A stretch of DNA of 64,000 nt from Oceanicola sp. (GCA_022447275.1 JAKVBK010000012.1:18021-82020); one strand, 5' to 3'. Numbered from the stretch's first letter, positions 51,601-62,022 are shown. Numbers and translations: made by a program. Notes: generated from the sequence alone by a model not told the origin.

Positions 51601-52296
51601 TCACAGGCCCGCGGCGGTCTCCCGGACGACCTGCTGGCGTTCGGCGTTGGGCGGGTGCGTCCCAAGAAACCGGTCGCCGGGATCAGGAATGCGCGAGAAG
51701 AACGCAGCCCCGCGCACAGGGTCATACCCAGCGCGGGCTGCGATAATCGTGCCCAGACGGTCTGCCTGCAATTCAAAATCTTTCGAATAGGCACGCGCGC
51801 CCAGTTCTGCGCCCAATTGCAGGGCCAATTCCACGGAGGCGGGATCTCCACCGCTTAGTCCGATCAATCCGCCAAGAATAAGCCCGCCAGCCCTGGCATT
51901 GCTGCGCGTTTGGGGGAGGTGCCCGGCGATATGGTGCGCCGCTTCATGGCCCAGCACAAAAGCAAGCTCATCCCCGTTGCGCGCGTCAGCGATCAGAGCA
52001 AGCGTAAACACGATCTGCGGACGCCCAGCGCGGTTGAGTGTCTGGAAGGCATTGGCGGGCGCCGATGCATCGTCCAACACCAGGATCTCAAAATCACAGT
52101 TCAGGCGCTGTGTCGTGTCCCGGCAATATTGCTCGGCCACCGGTTCGACGCGGGCCACCACGCCTGTAAAAAGCACTGCGCTTTCTTCAGCAGAACGTGC
52201 TGAAAAGTCGGCATTATCGCTCGGCGGGGCGCTACAGGCCGCAAGCCCAAGCACACAGCCAAGGGCCACAAGCACATTTTTTGCGCAGTTTTGCAT
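51601..52296 (-). CDS. M48 family metalloprotease lipoprotein
   Basis: 231 residues. The leader NCAKNVLVALGCVLGLAAC has a lipobox with Cys about 21. The metal site is FVLGHEAAHHIAGHLP (HExxH) and a downstream ELQADRLG provides the Glu ligand, the standard gluzincin set. It continues with GTHPPNAERQQVV, as in the YcaL/LoiP group, which are outer-membrane-associated proteases in envelope quality control. AAGGGGGAAAC lies ahead of the ATG at 52296. It is divergent from the DCC protein gene with 42 bases between. Confidence 0.92.
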   Translation of the reverse strand: MQNCAKNVLVALGCVLGLAACSAPPSDNADFSARSAEESAVLFTGVVARVEPVAEQYCRDTTQRLNCDFEILVLDDASAPANAFQTLNRAGRPQIVFTLALIADARNGDELAFVLGHEAAHHIAGHLPQTRSNARAGGLILGGLIGLSGGDPASVELALQLGAELGARAYSKDFELQADRLGTIIAARAGYDPVRGAAFFSRIPDPGDRFLGTHPPNAERQQVVRETAAGL

Positions 52297-52338
52297 GTTT
52301 CCCCCTTGCCGTCCTGCACACCGATCTACCTGACACTC

Positions 52339-52782
52339 ATGCATAAAGAGATCGAAGTCGTATACAACGGAAGTTGTCCCATCTGCTCGTCGGAGGTGGC
52401 GGTGTATCGCCGTCATGCCGAAGGCCGCGCTTTGCCCATCGTCTTTTCCGATCTGCATGAGACCGACCTCGCACGGGTCGGGCTGGACAAAGACAGCGCC
52501 GCACGGCGGTTTCATGTGCTCAAGAACGGGCAACTGCTGTCGGGAGTTCCCGCCTTCATCGAACTGTGGTCTTCGATCCCTCGCTATCGTTGGCTGGCCC
52601 GCATCGTGGGCCTGCCGGTGATCCGCACCCTCGCAAGCCTGCTCTACATCACCATACTGGCACCCACGCTCTACGCCATGCACAAGCGCCGCGAGCGACG
52701 CGCAGCATCGGCTCAGGCCAAGCAGCCACAGGCAGCCCAGCCCAAGCCCGCCCCGCAGGCGGCTGAGAACGAAAGCGCCTGA
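52339..52782 (+). CDS. DCC family thiol-disulfide oxidoreductase (DUF393)
   Basis: 147 residues. The N-terminal motif VVYNGSCPICSSEVAVYRR has CxxC at Cys13 and Cys16, the DCC family hallmark of predicted thiol-redox proteins. It continues with GRFHVL-like RRFHVLKNGQLLSGVPAFIELWSSIP and a hydrophobic segment (LPVIRTLASLLYITILAPTLYAM) that may anchor it to the membrane. The Ala/Gln/Pro tail is not conserved. The ATG at 52339 is selected since family similarity begins there. The partner of the redox reaction is unknown. Confidence 0.88.
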   Translation: MHKEIEVVYNGSCPICSSEVAVYRRHAEGRALPIVFSDLHETDLARVGLDKDSAARRFHVLKNGQLLSGVPAFIELWSSIPRYRWLARIVGLPVIRTLASLLYITILAPTLYAMHKRRERRAASAQAKQPQAAQPKPAPQAAENESA

Positions 52783-52804
52783 CATAGGCGCCGCAAGGCG
52801 TTAG

Positions 52805-53062
52805 ATGTGGGGCATGTTTACGATCGAACACGAATTTGACGCCACCGTCGTGACACTCATCGATGAGGGCGCCAACCATCTTCAAGGCGATGTCACCGTG
52901 CATGCCTTTGAGGAATGCGTCACCGTAGAGCAACTGGACCCCCATACGGACAGGGTGAACAAGATCACGCTGTCCATGGCGCAGTTGCGCGACATGGCAG
53001 CGGCCCTGAACCTGCCAGAAGGCGTTTACCGACTGGGCGACGCCCCGGGAAAGGCGCCCTGA
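52805..53062 (+). CDS. Conserved hypothetical protein
   Basis: 85 residues, or 82 from the second Met at 52814 (MFTIEHEFDATVVTLIDEG). The chain looks like a small beta/alpha cytoplasmic protein: FDATVVTLID, LQGDVTVHAFEECVTVEQL, VNKITLSMAQLRDMAAALNLPEGVYRLG. No motif is recognised. It follows the DCC gene by 22 bases and precedes the Nudix gene by one, so all three are probably co-transcribed. Its conservation is plausible from composition and packing but I could not confirm it. Confidence 0.65.
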   Translation: MWGMFTIEHEFDATVVTLIDEGANHLQGDVTVHAFEECVTVEQLDPHTDRVNKITLSMAQLRDMAAALNLPEGVYRLGDAPGKAP

Positions 53063-53063
53063 C

Positions 53064-53519
53064 ATGCTGCCGCGCAGCGGCGCGATCCGCGTCGCCGTCC
53101 GCGGGCTTGTCATGCACGACAACAGGCTGCTTCTCGTGAATGCCTGGGCAGACCATCGTGCGGCTTTGTGGTGTGCTCCCGGCGGCGGCGCCGAGGCCCA
53201 CAGTGCGCTGCCTGACAATCTGGCCCGCGAGATCTACGAAGAAACGGGGCTGCGCGCCGAGGTTGGGGCCGTCTGCCTTGTCAATGAATTCCACGATCAG
53301 GCGCGCGGCTTTCACCAAGTGGAGATTTTCTTTCGCTGCACCGTCGCCGATCGCAGCATCGATCCGGAGTGGCGCGATCCGGAGGGGGTCGTCAAAAGCC
53401 GGATCTGGGTCAACCGCGACGAAATCGCCGATCTCACTGTCAAACCCTCCTGCCTTGCGGAGGTTGCCTGGCAGGAAAGCGATCTGACCTATGATCCGTT
53501 GGAGCCCCTTTTGGGCTGA
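53064..53519 (+). CDS. Nudix hydrolase
   Basis: 151 residues. The Nudix box is GGGAEAHSALPDNLAREIYEETGL (Gly, then Glu and REIYEETG in the right register), which binds the metal and hydrolyses nucleoside diphosphate derivatives. The core starts RVAVRGLVMHDNRLLLVNAW. The ATG at 53064 overlaps none of the upstream stop, which ends one base before. The last 31 bases overlap the convergent EamA gene at 53489, so transcripts from both would form a double-stranded end. The substrate is not predictable. Confidence 0.92.
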   Translation: MLPRSGAIRVAVRGLVMHDNRLLLVNAWADHRAALWCAPGGGAEAHSALPDNLAREIYEETGLRAEVGAVCLVNEFHDQARGFHQVEIFFRCTVADRSIDPEWRDPEGVVKSRIWVNRDEIADLTVKPSCLAEVAWQESDLTYDPLEPLLG

Positions 53520-54358
53520 GCCGGGCGCAAGCCCAGCGCGATGCCACCGATCACGCCCAGGCAGGCCAGCCCCACTTGCAGGCTGAGCGCCTCACCCAGC
53601 AACAGCGCGCCGCCCAGAATGGCAATGACCGGAACAGTCAACTGCACAAGCGCCGCGGTGGTCGTTTGAATCTGCGGCAAAACATGGAACCAGAGCGCAT
53701 AGCCCAGCCCAGAGGCCAGCGCCCCGGAAACGACGCCCCACAACAGCCCCTGTGCGGTGACAGCACCACCCAATGGCAACCAGACCAACAGCAGCGCCAG
53801 ACTGGCCCATAGGAAATTCGCCGCCGTATCGCCCAGTGCCCAAGCCGATCCCCTGCCCTGCCACGTGTAAAGCGCCCACCCAAGCCCTGCGCAAACCATC
53901 AGGCCCGCGCCAAACAGATCAATGCGCGCATCCGGCCCCGGCCAGAGCAGCCACGCCAGGGCCGTCAGGGCAATCCCCATGCCAAGCCACCGCATCCAGC
54001 CAATTGGCTGGCCTGTTGCAACAGCGGCTCCAAACAGCCCGGCCTGCACGGTGGCAAACAGGATCAACGCGCCAACGCCTGCATCAAGCGTCAAATAAGC
54101 CATTGAAAACCCGCCCAGATACACAACAAGCCCGAGCACCGACAGCAGAAGATACTGCCATGCCCGCCCCCCCTTGCGGCGCAGCGGAAGGCTGCCACGC
54201 GTGGCCAGAGCCAGCACCGCCAGTACCCCTGCGCCCGCCAAAACGCGGATGACGGCAAAGCTGACAGGGTCTGTCCCAGACGCAACACCAGCCCGGGTCA
54301 AAAGGGAGTTGGCGGCAAAAGCCAACATTGTCAGCGCGGTCAGAAGAAACAGGCGCAC
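53489..54358 (-). CDS. EamA/DMT family transporter
   Basis: 289 residues in ten hydrophobic helices with two EamA repeats (YLTLDAGVGALILFATVQAGLFGAA in the first; TTTAALVQLTVPVIAILGGALLLGEALS in the second). It starts at a GTG at 54358, with GGAGAGGG upstream; no in-frame ATG gives a full first helix. The chain ends LRPAQPKRGSNGS. It overlaps the Nudix gene by 31 bases in convergent orientation. The first transmembrane helix LLTALTMLAFAANSLLTRAGV is normal for the family. It is unrelated in detail to the EamA at 45685-46587. Substrate unknown. Confidence 0.88.
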   Translation of the reverse strand: MRLFLLTALTMLAFAANSLLTRAGVASGTDPVSFAVIRVLAGAGVLAVLALATRGSLPLRRKGGRAWQYLLLSVLGLVVYLGGFSMAYLTLDAGVGALILFATVQAGLFGAAVATGQPIGWMRWLGMGIALTALAWLLWPGPDARIDLFGAGLMVCAGLGWALYTWQGRGSAWALGDTAANFLWASLALLLVWLPLGGAVTAQGLLWGVVSGALASGLGYALWFHVLPQIQTTTAALVQLTVPVIAILGGALLLGEALSLQVGLACLGVIGGIALGLRPAQPKRGSNGS

Positions 54359-54478
54359 GGGGCCCTCTCCGGGATAGGATCAAAAGACATCCCGGCCACT
54401 TAGCGTCAAAGCGCGCCCCCCCGCCAGCGCAAAGGGGCTGATGCGAGGTCAAATTTCCAAAAGCAGACGGGTCGCGCG

Positions 54479-54985
54479 TCAGGACCAGCGGAAATCAAAG
54501 GACAGCAGATAATTGCCTGAATGCGCGCCCGGGTTCCATCTGGACAAAGTGTTTAACATGTCCATCAGCGGGCCCATGTAGTTCAACTCCACCTCGTCCA
54601 TATACCGCAACATGCGTCGGAACTCGGGCTCAACATCGCCGCGAAAGCGAAATCTTCGAAAACCGACGCGATCGGGCATGATCAGGTTTGCATCCCGGGT
54701 GTAGATGCTGATGGTGCCGTGACTGTTGTTTATGGCCATCATCTGCAGCGTCTGTCCCATCAGTCGCTTGAAAGTAGACATGGCATAGCCGCGCAGCAGG
54801 CCGATCGTAAGGCCGCCGGTGATGGAGGTGCCCGTTGGCAGGCCGCGCATCTTCAGCATCAGCTTGGTCATGGTGTCCAAATCCCATTCATCCCCCCAAA
54901 TGCGATTGGACTGGTTGACATTTGGAAAGCTGATCGGGCCGTTCGAGGTGATCATCACGCCCGACGCGAAAAAATCGTATCCCAT
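54479..54985 (-). CDS. Unrecognised protein, 168 residues
   Basis: I recognise no family. AGGAGA lies before the ATG at 54985 at normal spacing, so translation is credible. The chain is rich in Met, Asn and aromatic residues and has a Gly-rich central patch (LPTGTSITGGLTIGLLRGYAMSTFKRLMGQTLQMMAINNSHG). The C-terminal part has EVELNYMGPLMDMLNTLSRW. No signal peptide, membrane helix or Cys pair is visible. Base composition is lower in GC than the neighbours. It is alone, with 169 bases upstream to phnM and convergent-free spacing. It could be a transferred accessory gene or a small structural or effector-like protein. Confidence 0.65.
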   Translation of the reverse strand: MGYDFFASGVMITSNGPISFPNVNQSNRIWGDEWDLDTMTKLMLKMRGLPTGTSITGGLTIGLLRGYAMSTFKRLMGQTLQMMAINNSHGTISIYTRDANLIMPDRVGFRRFRFRGDVEPEFRRMLRYMDEVELNYMGPLMDMLNTLSRWNPGAHSGNYLLSFDFRWS

Positions 54986-55154
54986 TGATTTCTCCTGTTT
55001 CTATGCGAATAAAAATGCTGTGAGACGCCCTAACAAAATGGGGGCGAGAACGATCACGCTTTCGTGATCTTTCTTCATACTAGGCGGCAGGGGTTGCGTG
55101 TTTCAAGCGTGCAGCGCCGAGGGTGCTACAAGCAGCGCCCATTTTTCCGAGAAA

Positions 55155-56228
55155 TTAGGGGGCTGTTTGCTGCGCCAAACGCGAGATCAGCGGCCCTGAC
55201 AGATAGGACCATTGGCCCGCCACCATTGTGCCGGCAGGCCGCCCCGCGCGATCCAGAACGACGAGGTCACTGCGCTGACCCGCCTGCAGCGTGCCCCGGT
55301 CTGTCAGCCCGAGCACGCGTGCCGGATTTCTGGACACCAGATGCCAGGCGTCCGTGTCTGTCGCCTGCACGTGCAGCGCAGCCTGGCGCAGCGCGGGGTA
55401 GTGATAATCCGACACCAGCACATCGCAGCGCCCGGCAGCGATCTGCGCCTGTGCCGAGATACCCTTGTCGTGGCTGCCGCCGCGCACGACGTTTGGCGCG
55501 CCCAGAACAATCACGTCGCCCCCGGCCCGTGCCGCCTGCACCGCGTCTTCAGTTTCCGGGAATTCGCTGACATGCGCGCCAAGTGCACGGTACTGGGCAC
55601 GCGTCTGCGCCGAGCTGTCATCATGGCTGCCCAAAACCACGCCATCGCTTGCCAAGCTGGCGGCAAAGCGGGCCAGCTCTGCTGTATGATCCACCGCGTT
55701 CAGCCGATGCAGAAGTGCCAGATGCGCCTCTGGGGACCGACCGGATTTCAACGCCTGACCAGTCAGGCGCGGCGGGCGCTTTCCGGCGTTCAGAGCCGCG
55801 CGCGGCAAATGATCATTGAACACCACCATGGGGATGGCGTGTTGCGCCACAAGCGATGCAATCTCATCAAAATCTGAGACGAGGCTGATCTCGACGCGCA
55901 GCTGCACCCGCATATCCGTGGCTAGATCCGCACGCGCCGCATCCAACGCCAGCAGCAAGCGGCGGGCGAAATCGGGGCTGCGAATACCCCCTTCCCAAGA
56001 CCAGAACTGGGCTAAGACGGCCGTGGTGATCCCGTTGGCGGCCAATTCCGCATCCAGTGCGGCCAGCCCATCCCCCAAATCCTTCATGACACCGCGACGG
56101 GGCGCAAGATGGCGCTCAAAGCCGTCCCCGTGCAGATCAACCAGACCCGGGCGCACAGTGTAACCATCCAGCCCCTGCCACAGGCGCTGGGGATCGGCGG
56201 GAAGAATGGGGGGCAGACCGTGAAGCAT
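55155..56228 (-). CDS. phnM: Alpha-D-ribose 1-methylphosphonate 5-triphosphate diphosphatase (PhnM-like), short N-terminus
   Basis: 357 residues of the amidohydrolase superfamily. PhnM acts in the C-P lyase route. Here the metal motif is LVDLHGDGFERH (HxD kept; E. coli has HTDN). Later segments match E. coli PhnM as I remember it: ASDGVVLGSHDDSS, SEFPETEDAV, GAPNVVRGGSHDKG, SDYHYPALRQAALHV, NPARVLGLTDRGTLQAGQRSDLVV. The first strand block (about 28 residues of the small beta domain) is missing, since the ATG at 56228 is directly before LHGLPPIL. The extended frame adds nothing similar. No other phn gene is in the window. A distinct substrate is possible. Confidence 0.82.
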   Translation of the reverse strand: MLHGLPPILPADPQRLWQGLDGYTVRPGLVDLHGDGFERHLAPRRGVMKDLGDGLAALDAELAANGITTAVLAQFWSWEGGIRSPDFARRLLLALDAARADLATDMRVQLRVEISLVSDFDEIASLVAQHAIPMVVFNDHLPRAALNAGKRPPRLTGQALKSGRSPEAHLALLHRLNAVDHTAELARFAASLASDGVVLGSHDDSSAQTRAQYRALGAHVSEFPETEDAVQAARAGGDVIVLGAPNVVRGGSHDKGISAQAQIAAGRCDVLVSDYHYPALRQAALHVQATDTDAWHLVSRNPARVLGLTDRGTLQAGQRSDLVVLDRAGRPAGTMVAGQWSYLSGPLISRLAQQTAP

Positions 56229-56653
56229 GGCTGCCTTTAGCCTGCGCGGTATCAAAGGGCAAAGCCAAAGCTCACGCGGGCAAGTCACCCGGCAAGGATT
56301 GGGGGCCTTCATCGCCCCAGGCCCGTCCGTGATCCTTCCGCCCCCTCCTGCCCTGAAAAGCGGTCATGAGACGCCGGTGTTCGGGCCCCGGCGTATTTGC
56401 AGACTGCCGCAAAGGCGATGTCGGGCCTGAGAGATAGAATTTTCGAAAATCCGACTACGTCTAGAGGCACATCGCCCAATGGATCGGAGCGCACAGACAT
56501 GCTGACGCCAAACACCCCCACAGCCGCAACGGCCCAGCCAAACCCGCCCAGCGCTTGCAGGAACGGCCCAAACGCGACAGGGGCGTGCTCGCGCCGCCCT
56601 CGCCCGTGCAACAGGATCACAGCCATTCCTTCACATCATCTTGCAGGCCAGCC
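56229..56653. other. 425-base gene-free region with one hairpin
   Basis: Short open frames on both strands (up to about 105 codons) lack ribosome sites and family motifs. ACGCCGG (56371-56377) and CCGGCGT (56388-56394) form a hairpin followed by ATTTG, possibly a terminator remnant or an end for antisense transcripts. The remainder holds the promoters of phnM and the CitE-like gene, undefined by eye. Confidence 0.6.
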
Positions 56654-57499
56654 ATGAACACCGCGAAGCGATCCCTGCTGTTCACGCCCGCCAATCGCCC
56701 GAGCGCTTTTGAGAAAGCCCTCGGGACCGGCGCAGACATCATCTGCCTTGACCTTGAGGACGCCGTCCCTCCCGATCAGAAAGCCGCAAGCCGCGACCAA
56801 GCAATCGCCTTTCTCAGCACGGCGGGGCCCGCGGGCGTCACGCGCTGCCTGCGCATCAACGGGCTGAGCAGCCGGGCCGGTCTGGAAGACCTTGTCGCCG
56901 TTGCCAAGGCCGCACCCGCCGAAGGGATGATCATGCTGCCCAAAGTTGGCGAGGCTGCTGAATTGCGGCTGGCAGACGCGATTTTGTCAGAGGCCGGCAG
57001 TGGCCTTGAGCTTGCCGCGCTTGTCGAAACATTGGACGGTCTGGAGAACGTGTCCGACATTGCCCGGGCGACCGGCCGCCTCAAGCTGATCATGTTCGGG
57101 GCAGTGGATTTCAGCGCAGAACTCGGCACCCCGAACGCAGAGGGCCCGCTCAGCTATGCGCGCGGTCGCATCGTGCATGCGGCCAAGCGGGCAGGCATCG
57201 ATGTGATGGACGTCCCAGAGCTGAACTTCCGCGATACGGACGTGATTGCCAGCAGCGCAGTCCGCGCGCGCGACAGCGGCTTTACGGGCAAGGCCGCCAT
57301 CCATCCAGCGGGCATCGCGCTCATCAATGAGACGTTCACGCCCAGCGCTGAGGAAATTGCCCATGCCCAACGGGTGATCGCCGCCTTTGACGCCGCGCCC
57401 AACGGGCTGGCTGTGCTCGACGGACAATTGGTTGAAGCCCCTGTCATTAAGGCGATGCAACGGCGGCTGGCCATCGCACAAACCTGCGGATTGCTGTGA
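56654..57499 (+). CDS. HpcH/HpaI aldolase / CitE-like CoA ester lyase
   Basis: 281 residues. The TIM-barrel family shows RSLLFTPANRPSAFEKALGTGADIICLDLEDAVPPDQK near the N-terminus (phosphate and metal Glu/Asp), RINGLSSRAGLEDL, MIMLPKVGEAAEL, ALVETLDGLENV with the metal Glu, and FGAVDFSAELG. The C-terminal part carries GKAAIHPAGIALINETF. Members split malyl-CoA, citramalyl-CoA or citryl-ACP. The ATG at 56654 is inside a region with a longer open frame but family similarity starts here. A branched-chain or C4/C5 dicarboxyl-CoA is likely, given the acyl-CoA dehydrogenase that follows 257 bases later. Confidence 0.9.
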   Translation: MNTAKRSLLFTPANRPSAFEKALGTGADIICLDLEDAVPPDQKAASRDQAIAFLSTAGPAGVTRCLRINGLSSRAGLEDLVAVAKAAPAEGMIMLPKVGEAAELRLADAILSEAGSGLELAALVETLDGLENVSDIARATGRLKLIMFGAVDFSAELGTPNAEGPLSYARGRIVHAAKRAGIDVMDVPELNFRDTDVIASSAVRARDSGFTGKAAIHPAGIALINETFTPSAEEIAHAQRVIAAFDAAPNGLAVLDGQLVEAPVIKAMQRRLAIAQTCGLL

Positions 57500-57756
57500 G
57501 CCGGTTGGCGCAAACCCCGGCTGCGGCCTGTCGGGTCGCATCTTGGAAACGGTGTGCCCTCGATTGACCTGCCCAGCGCCCATGGCGTACCGCTACAGGC
57601 AGCGTGCAAGAAGCATGGAACGCGACGCAAATGGCGGCAACAGCCCAATGCAGCGCGGGTGCCTCTGCTTGAGTGGCTCTGGCAAACAGGCCCGCGCTGA
57701 CATCTGGAGCGGTTGTTGCACCGGGTGCGCGCGCAAAGGAAAACAGGGAAGACAAG

Positions 57757-58947
57757 ATGAATATGGTCGATCTGGACAGTATCTCGATCCCGGCTTCTGA
57801 CGACTGGGCCGAGATTCGCGATGGGGTTGGACGCCTCTGCGCAGAGTTTCCCAATGACTACTGGCTGGAGTTGGACAAGCATGACCGCTATCCGACGGAT
57901 TTTGTGCGGCGGTTGACGGACTCCGGCTTCTTGGGCGCGCTGATCCCGGAGGAATATGGCGGCTCAGGCTTGCCGCTGAGTGCCGCGGGCGTTGTTCTGG
58001 AAACCATCCACGAACGCGGATGCAACGCGGCTGCCTGCCACGCTCAGATGTATACGATGGGCACAGTGCTCAAATACGGCTCCCCGGAGCAAAAGCGGGC
58101 CTACCTGCCCGGCATCGCCAGCGGAGCGCTGCGTCTGCAAGCCTTCGGCGTGACAGAGCCCACCACGGGCAGCGATACGACGCAGCTCAAAACCCGCGCC
58201 GAACGCACGGAGCGCGGCACCTATATCGTGAACGGCCAAAAGGTTTGGACGAGCCGCGCCTTCGAATCTGATCTGATGCTTTTGCTGGCCCGCACAACAC
58301 CCGCCGCACAGGTTGAGAAGCGCTCTGACGGGATGTCGGTCTTTTTGCTGGATATGCGTGAAGCCCTCGGCAATGGCCTCGAGTTGCGCAAGATCGATGC
58401 CATGATCAACCACAACACCTGCGAAGTGTTCATCGACCAGCTCGAAATTCCGGGCGATACGCTGGTTGGCACCGAAGGCAAAGGGTTCCGCTATATCGTT
58501 GACAGCATGAACGCAGAGCGGATTTTGATCGCCTATGAATGCATTGGCGATGCCAAATTCTTTATCCGCAAAGCCGTGGAATACGCCAAGGAACGCACAG
58601 TTTTTGGCGCTCCGATCGGCGCCAATCAGGGCATCCAGTTCCCCATTGCCAAAGCCTATGCCGATGCGCAGGCGGCGGAATTGATGGTCAAGAAAGCCGC
58701 CGCCCTGTTTGATGCCGGCCATCGCGCCGCCGCGGAGGCCAACATGGCAAAGATGCTGGCAGCGGACGCCTCCTGGCAGGCGGCCGAAATGTGCATGCAG
58801 GTATATGGCGGGTTTGCCTTTGCCCGCGAATACGGCATCGAGCGCAAATGGCGCGAAGCCCGCCTGTACCAGACGGCACCGATCTCCAAGAACATGATCC
58901 TGGGCTATCTTGGACAGCATGTTCTGGGGCTGCCACGCAGCTATTAG
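57757..58947 (+). CDS. Acyl-CoA dehydrogenase family protein, non-classical active site
   Basis: 396 residues. Clear family parts are IPEEYGGSGLPLSAAGVVLE, FGVTEPTTGSDTTQLKTRA, GQKVWTSRAFESDLML, NAERILIAYECIGDAKFFI, AKERTVFGAPIGANQGIQFPIA and MQVYGGFAFAREY. The usual C-terminal catalytic EGT segment is replaced by QTAPISKNMI, followed by LGQHVLGLPRSY. In ACADs of this kind the base sits on a different helix (as in isovaleryl-CoA dehydrogenase), and a Glu is available in AYECIG, but that is inference. CAGGGAAGACAAG precedes the ATG. It lies with the lyase and MFS genes and may act on a branched dicarboxyl-CoA. Confidence 0.9.
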   Translation: MNMVDLDSISIPASDDWAEIRDGVGRLCAEFPNDYWLELDKHDRYPTDFVRRLTDSGFLGALIPEEYGGSGLPLSAAGVVLETIHERGCNAAACHAQMYTMGTVLKYGSPEQKRAYLPGIASGALRLQAFGVTEPTTGSDTTQLKTRAERTERGTYIVNGQKVWTSRAFESDLMLLLARTTPAAQVEKRSDGMSVFLLDMREALGNGLELRKIDAMINHNTCEVFIDQLEIPGDTLVGTEGKGFRYIVDSMNAERILIAYECIGDAKFFIRKAVEYAKERTVFGAPIGANQGIQFPIAKAYADAQAAELMVKKAAALFDAGHRAAAEANMAKMLAADASWQAAEMCMQVYGGFAFAREYGIERKWREARLYQTAPISKNMILGYLGQHVLGLPRSY

Positions 58948-58969
58948 GGGCTGCAGGCAGACGCCGATC

Positions 58970-60202
58970 ATGGGGGCAGAGGCAACAGACACGCGCGCGC
59001 CGGCCGAGGCCGACACCAGCACCCGCTGGCTGGTCTTGCTGGGGGTTTGGCTGATCTATTTCGCCTTTGGCATCTGTGTTGCCTCAATGGCCCCGCTGGT
59101 GGGCCCGATTGCCCGGGAACTGGGCGTGGGAAATGGTGTGATGGGGGCCATTCTGGGCGCTTGGCCCCTGCTCTATGTGGCTTCGGCCATTCCGGGCGGC
59201 ATCCTGTTGGACCGGTTCGGCGCGCGCCGCATGCTGTTTTGCGCCGCGCTGATCATGGCCGCCTCTCTGGGCGCCCGCAGTCTGGCCGAAACGCCTGTGC
59301 AAATGTTTCTTGCTGTGGCGCTGTTTGGCATCGGCGGGCCTTTGATATCCGTCGGCGCCCCGAAAACCATCACCGGGCTGTTCTCGGGCAAGGCGCGCGC
59401 CTCTGCGATGGGGATCTATGTGACCGGCCCCTATCTGGGCGGTATCCTTGCAATGGCGCTGACAAACAGTGTGGCCATGCCATTGGTGGACAATGCCTGG
59501 CGCAGTGTCTTGCAACTCTATGGCGCGTTCATGCTCACCTGCGGCGCGATCTGGCTTGTGATTTCGCACCGTGCAGCCCGGCGCGGCCTGCTCGCAAAGC
59601 CTGGCGAGGGAAAGAAGTTCGATCTGGCTGCCTTTGCCGGCATTCTGCACCTGCCGGACGTGCGCCTGATCCTGGTGATGAGCATTGGCATCTTCTTCAT
59701 CAATCACGCTCTCAACAACTGGCTGCCCGAAATCCTGCAAGGGCGCGGGTTCAGCCCGGTAGAGGCCGGCTTCTGGGCGGCGATCCCATCATCGGTGGGC
59801 ATTCTCGGCGTGCTGATCATCCCCCGTCTGGCCACCCCGCAGCGGCGGTTGCGCATTCTTGGCGTGCTCTTTCTGGCGGCGCTCGGTGCCAGCCTCCTGC
59901 TGCATGCGACAGCGCCCGGATTCCTGCTGACAGGGCTGGTGCTTCAGGGGATTGCCCGCGGGTCCATGATGACAGTCGCCGTCTTGCTGCTGATGGAAAC
60001 GCCGCATGTACCGCCGGAACGGCTTGGGCTTGCTGGGGGGCTGTTTTTCACCACGGCTGAAATCGGGGGCATGCTCGGACCTTTATCGTTTGGCCTGCTC
60101 TCCGAAGTGAGCGGTGGCTTTGCGGTGCCACTGTCATCGCTGTCGGTTGTCTGTGTTGTTTTGCTGATCTGCCTTGGGCGGCTGCGCAGTTTGCAGCGCT
60201 GA
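58970..60202 (+). CDS. MFS transporter (CynX/NimT-like)
   Basis: 410 residues with twelve hydrophobic segments. The loop 2-3 motif reads GILLDRFGARRM, a good match to the MFS signature, and the N-terminal helix WLVLLGVWLIYFAFGICVASMAPLV is followed by ELGVGNGVMGAILGAWPLLY. It is 22 bases after the acyl-CoA dehydrogenase stop, so they form an operon. It could import the organic acid used by the lyase and dehydrogenase. The ATG at 58970 is chosen over upstream frame because membrane topology starts here. Confidence 0.9.
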   Translation: MGAEATDTRAPAEADTSTRWLVLLGVWLIYFAFGICVASMAPLVGPIARELGVGNGVMGAILGAWPLLYVASAIPGGILLDRFGARRMLFCAALIMAASLGARSLAETPVQMFLAVALFGIGGPLISVGAPKTITGLFSGKARASAMGIYVTGPYLGGILAMALTNSVAMPLVDNAWRSVLQLYGAFMLTCGAIWLVISHRAARRGLLAKPGEGKKFDLAAFAGILHLPDVRLILVMSIGIFFINHALNNWLPEILQGRGFSPVEAGFWAAIPSSVGILGVLIIPRLATPQRRLRILGVLFLAALGASLLLHATAPGFLLTGLVLQGIARGSMMTVAVLLLMETPHVPPERLGLAGGLFFTTAEIGGMLGPLSFGLLSEVSGGFAVPLSSLSVVCVVLLICLGRLRSLQR

Positions 60203-60264
60203 TCCACGGATCGACCCAAGCCTGCCACCGGCACCCAGCCCAAGGGCCATGCGGCAGACGTGAC

Positions 60265-60286
60265 AAAGGGGGCCGTAGCCCCCTTT
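60265..60286. terminator. Hairpin between the convergent MFS and groEL genes
   Basis: AAAGGGGGC and GCCCCCTTT pair perfectly over nine bases around CGTA. No long T-tract follows on either strand. Its position 43 bases after the groEL stop and 63 after the MFS stop makes a bidirectional terminator likely. Confidence 0.65.
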
Positions 60287-60328
60287 GCTTAGACAGATTG
60301 CAATCGAATTCCCGAGGGAATTGCGATC

Positions 60329-62002
<1,674 letters not shown>

Positions 62003-62022
62003 TCAGGAAAAAGCAGACGGGA

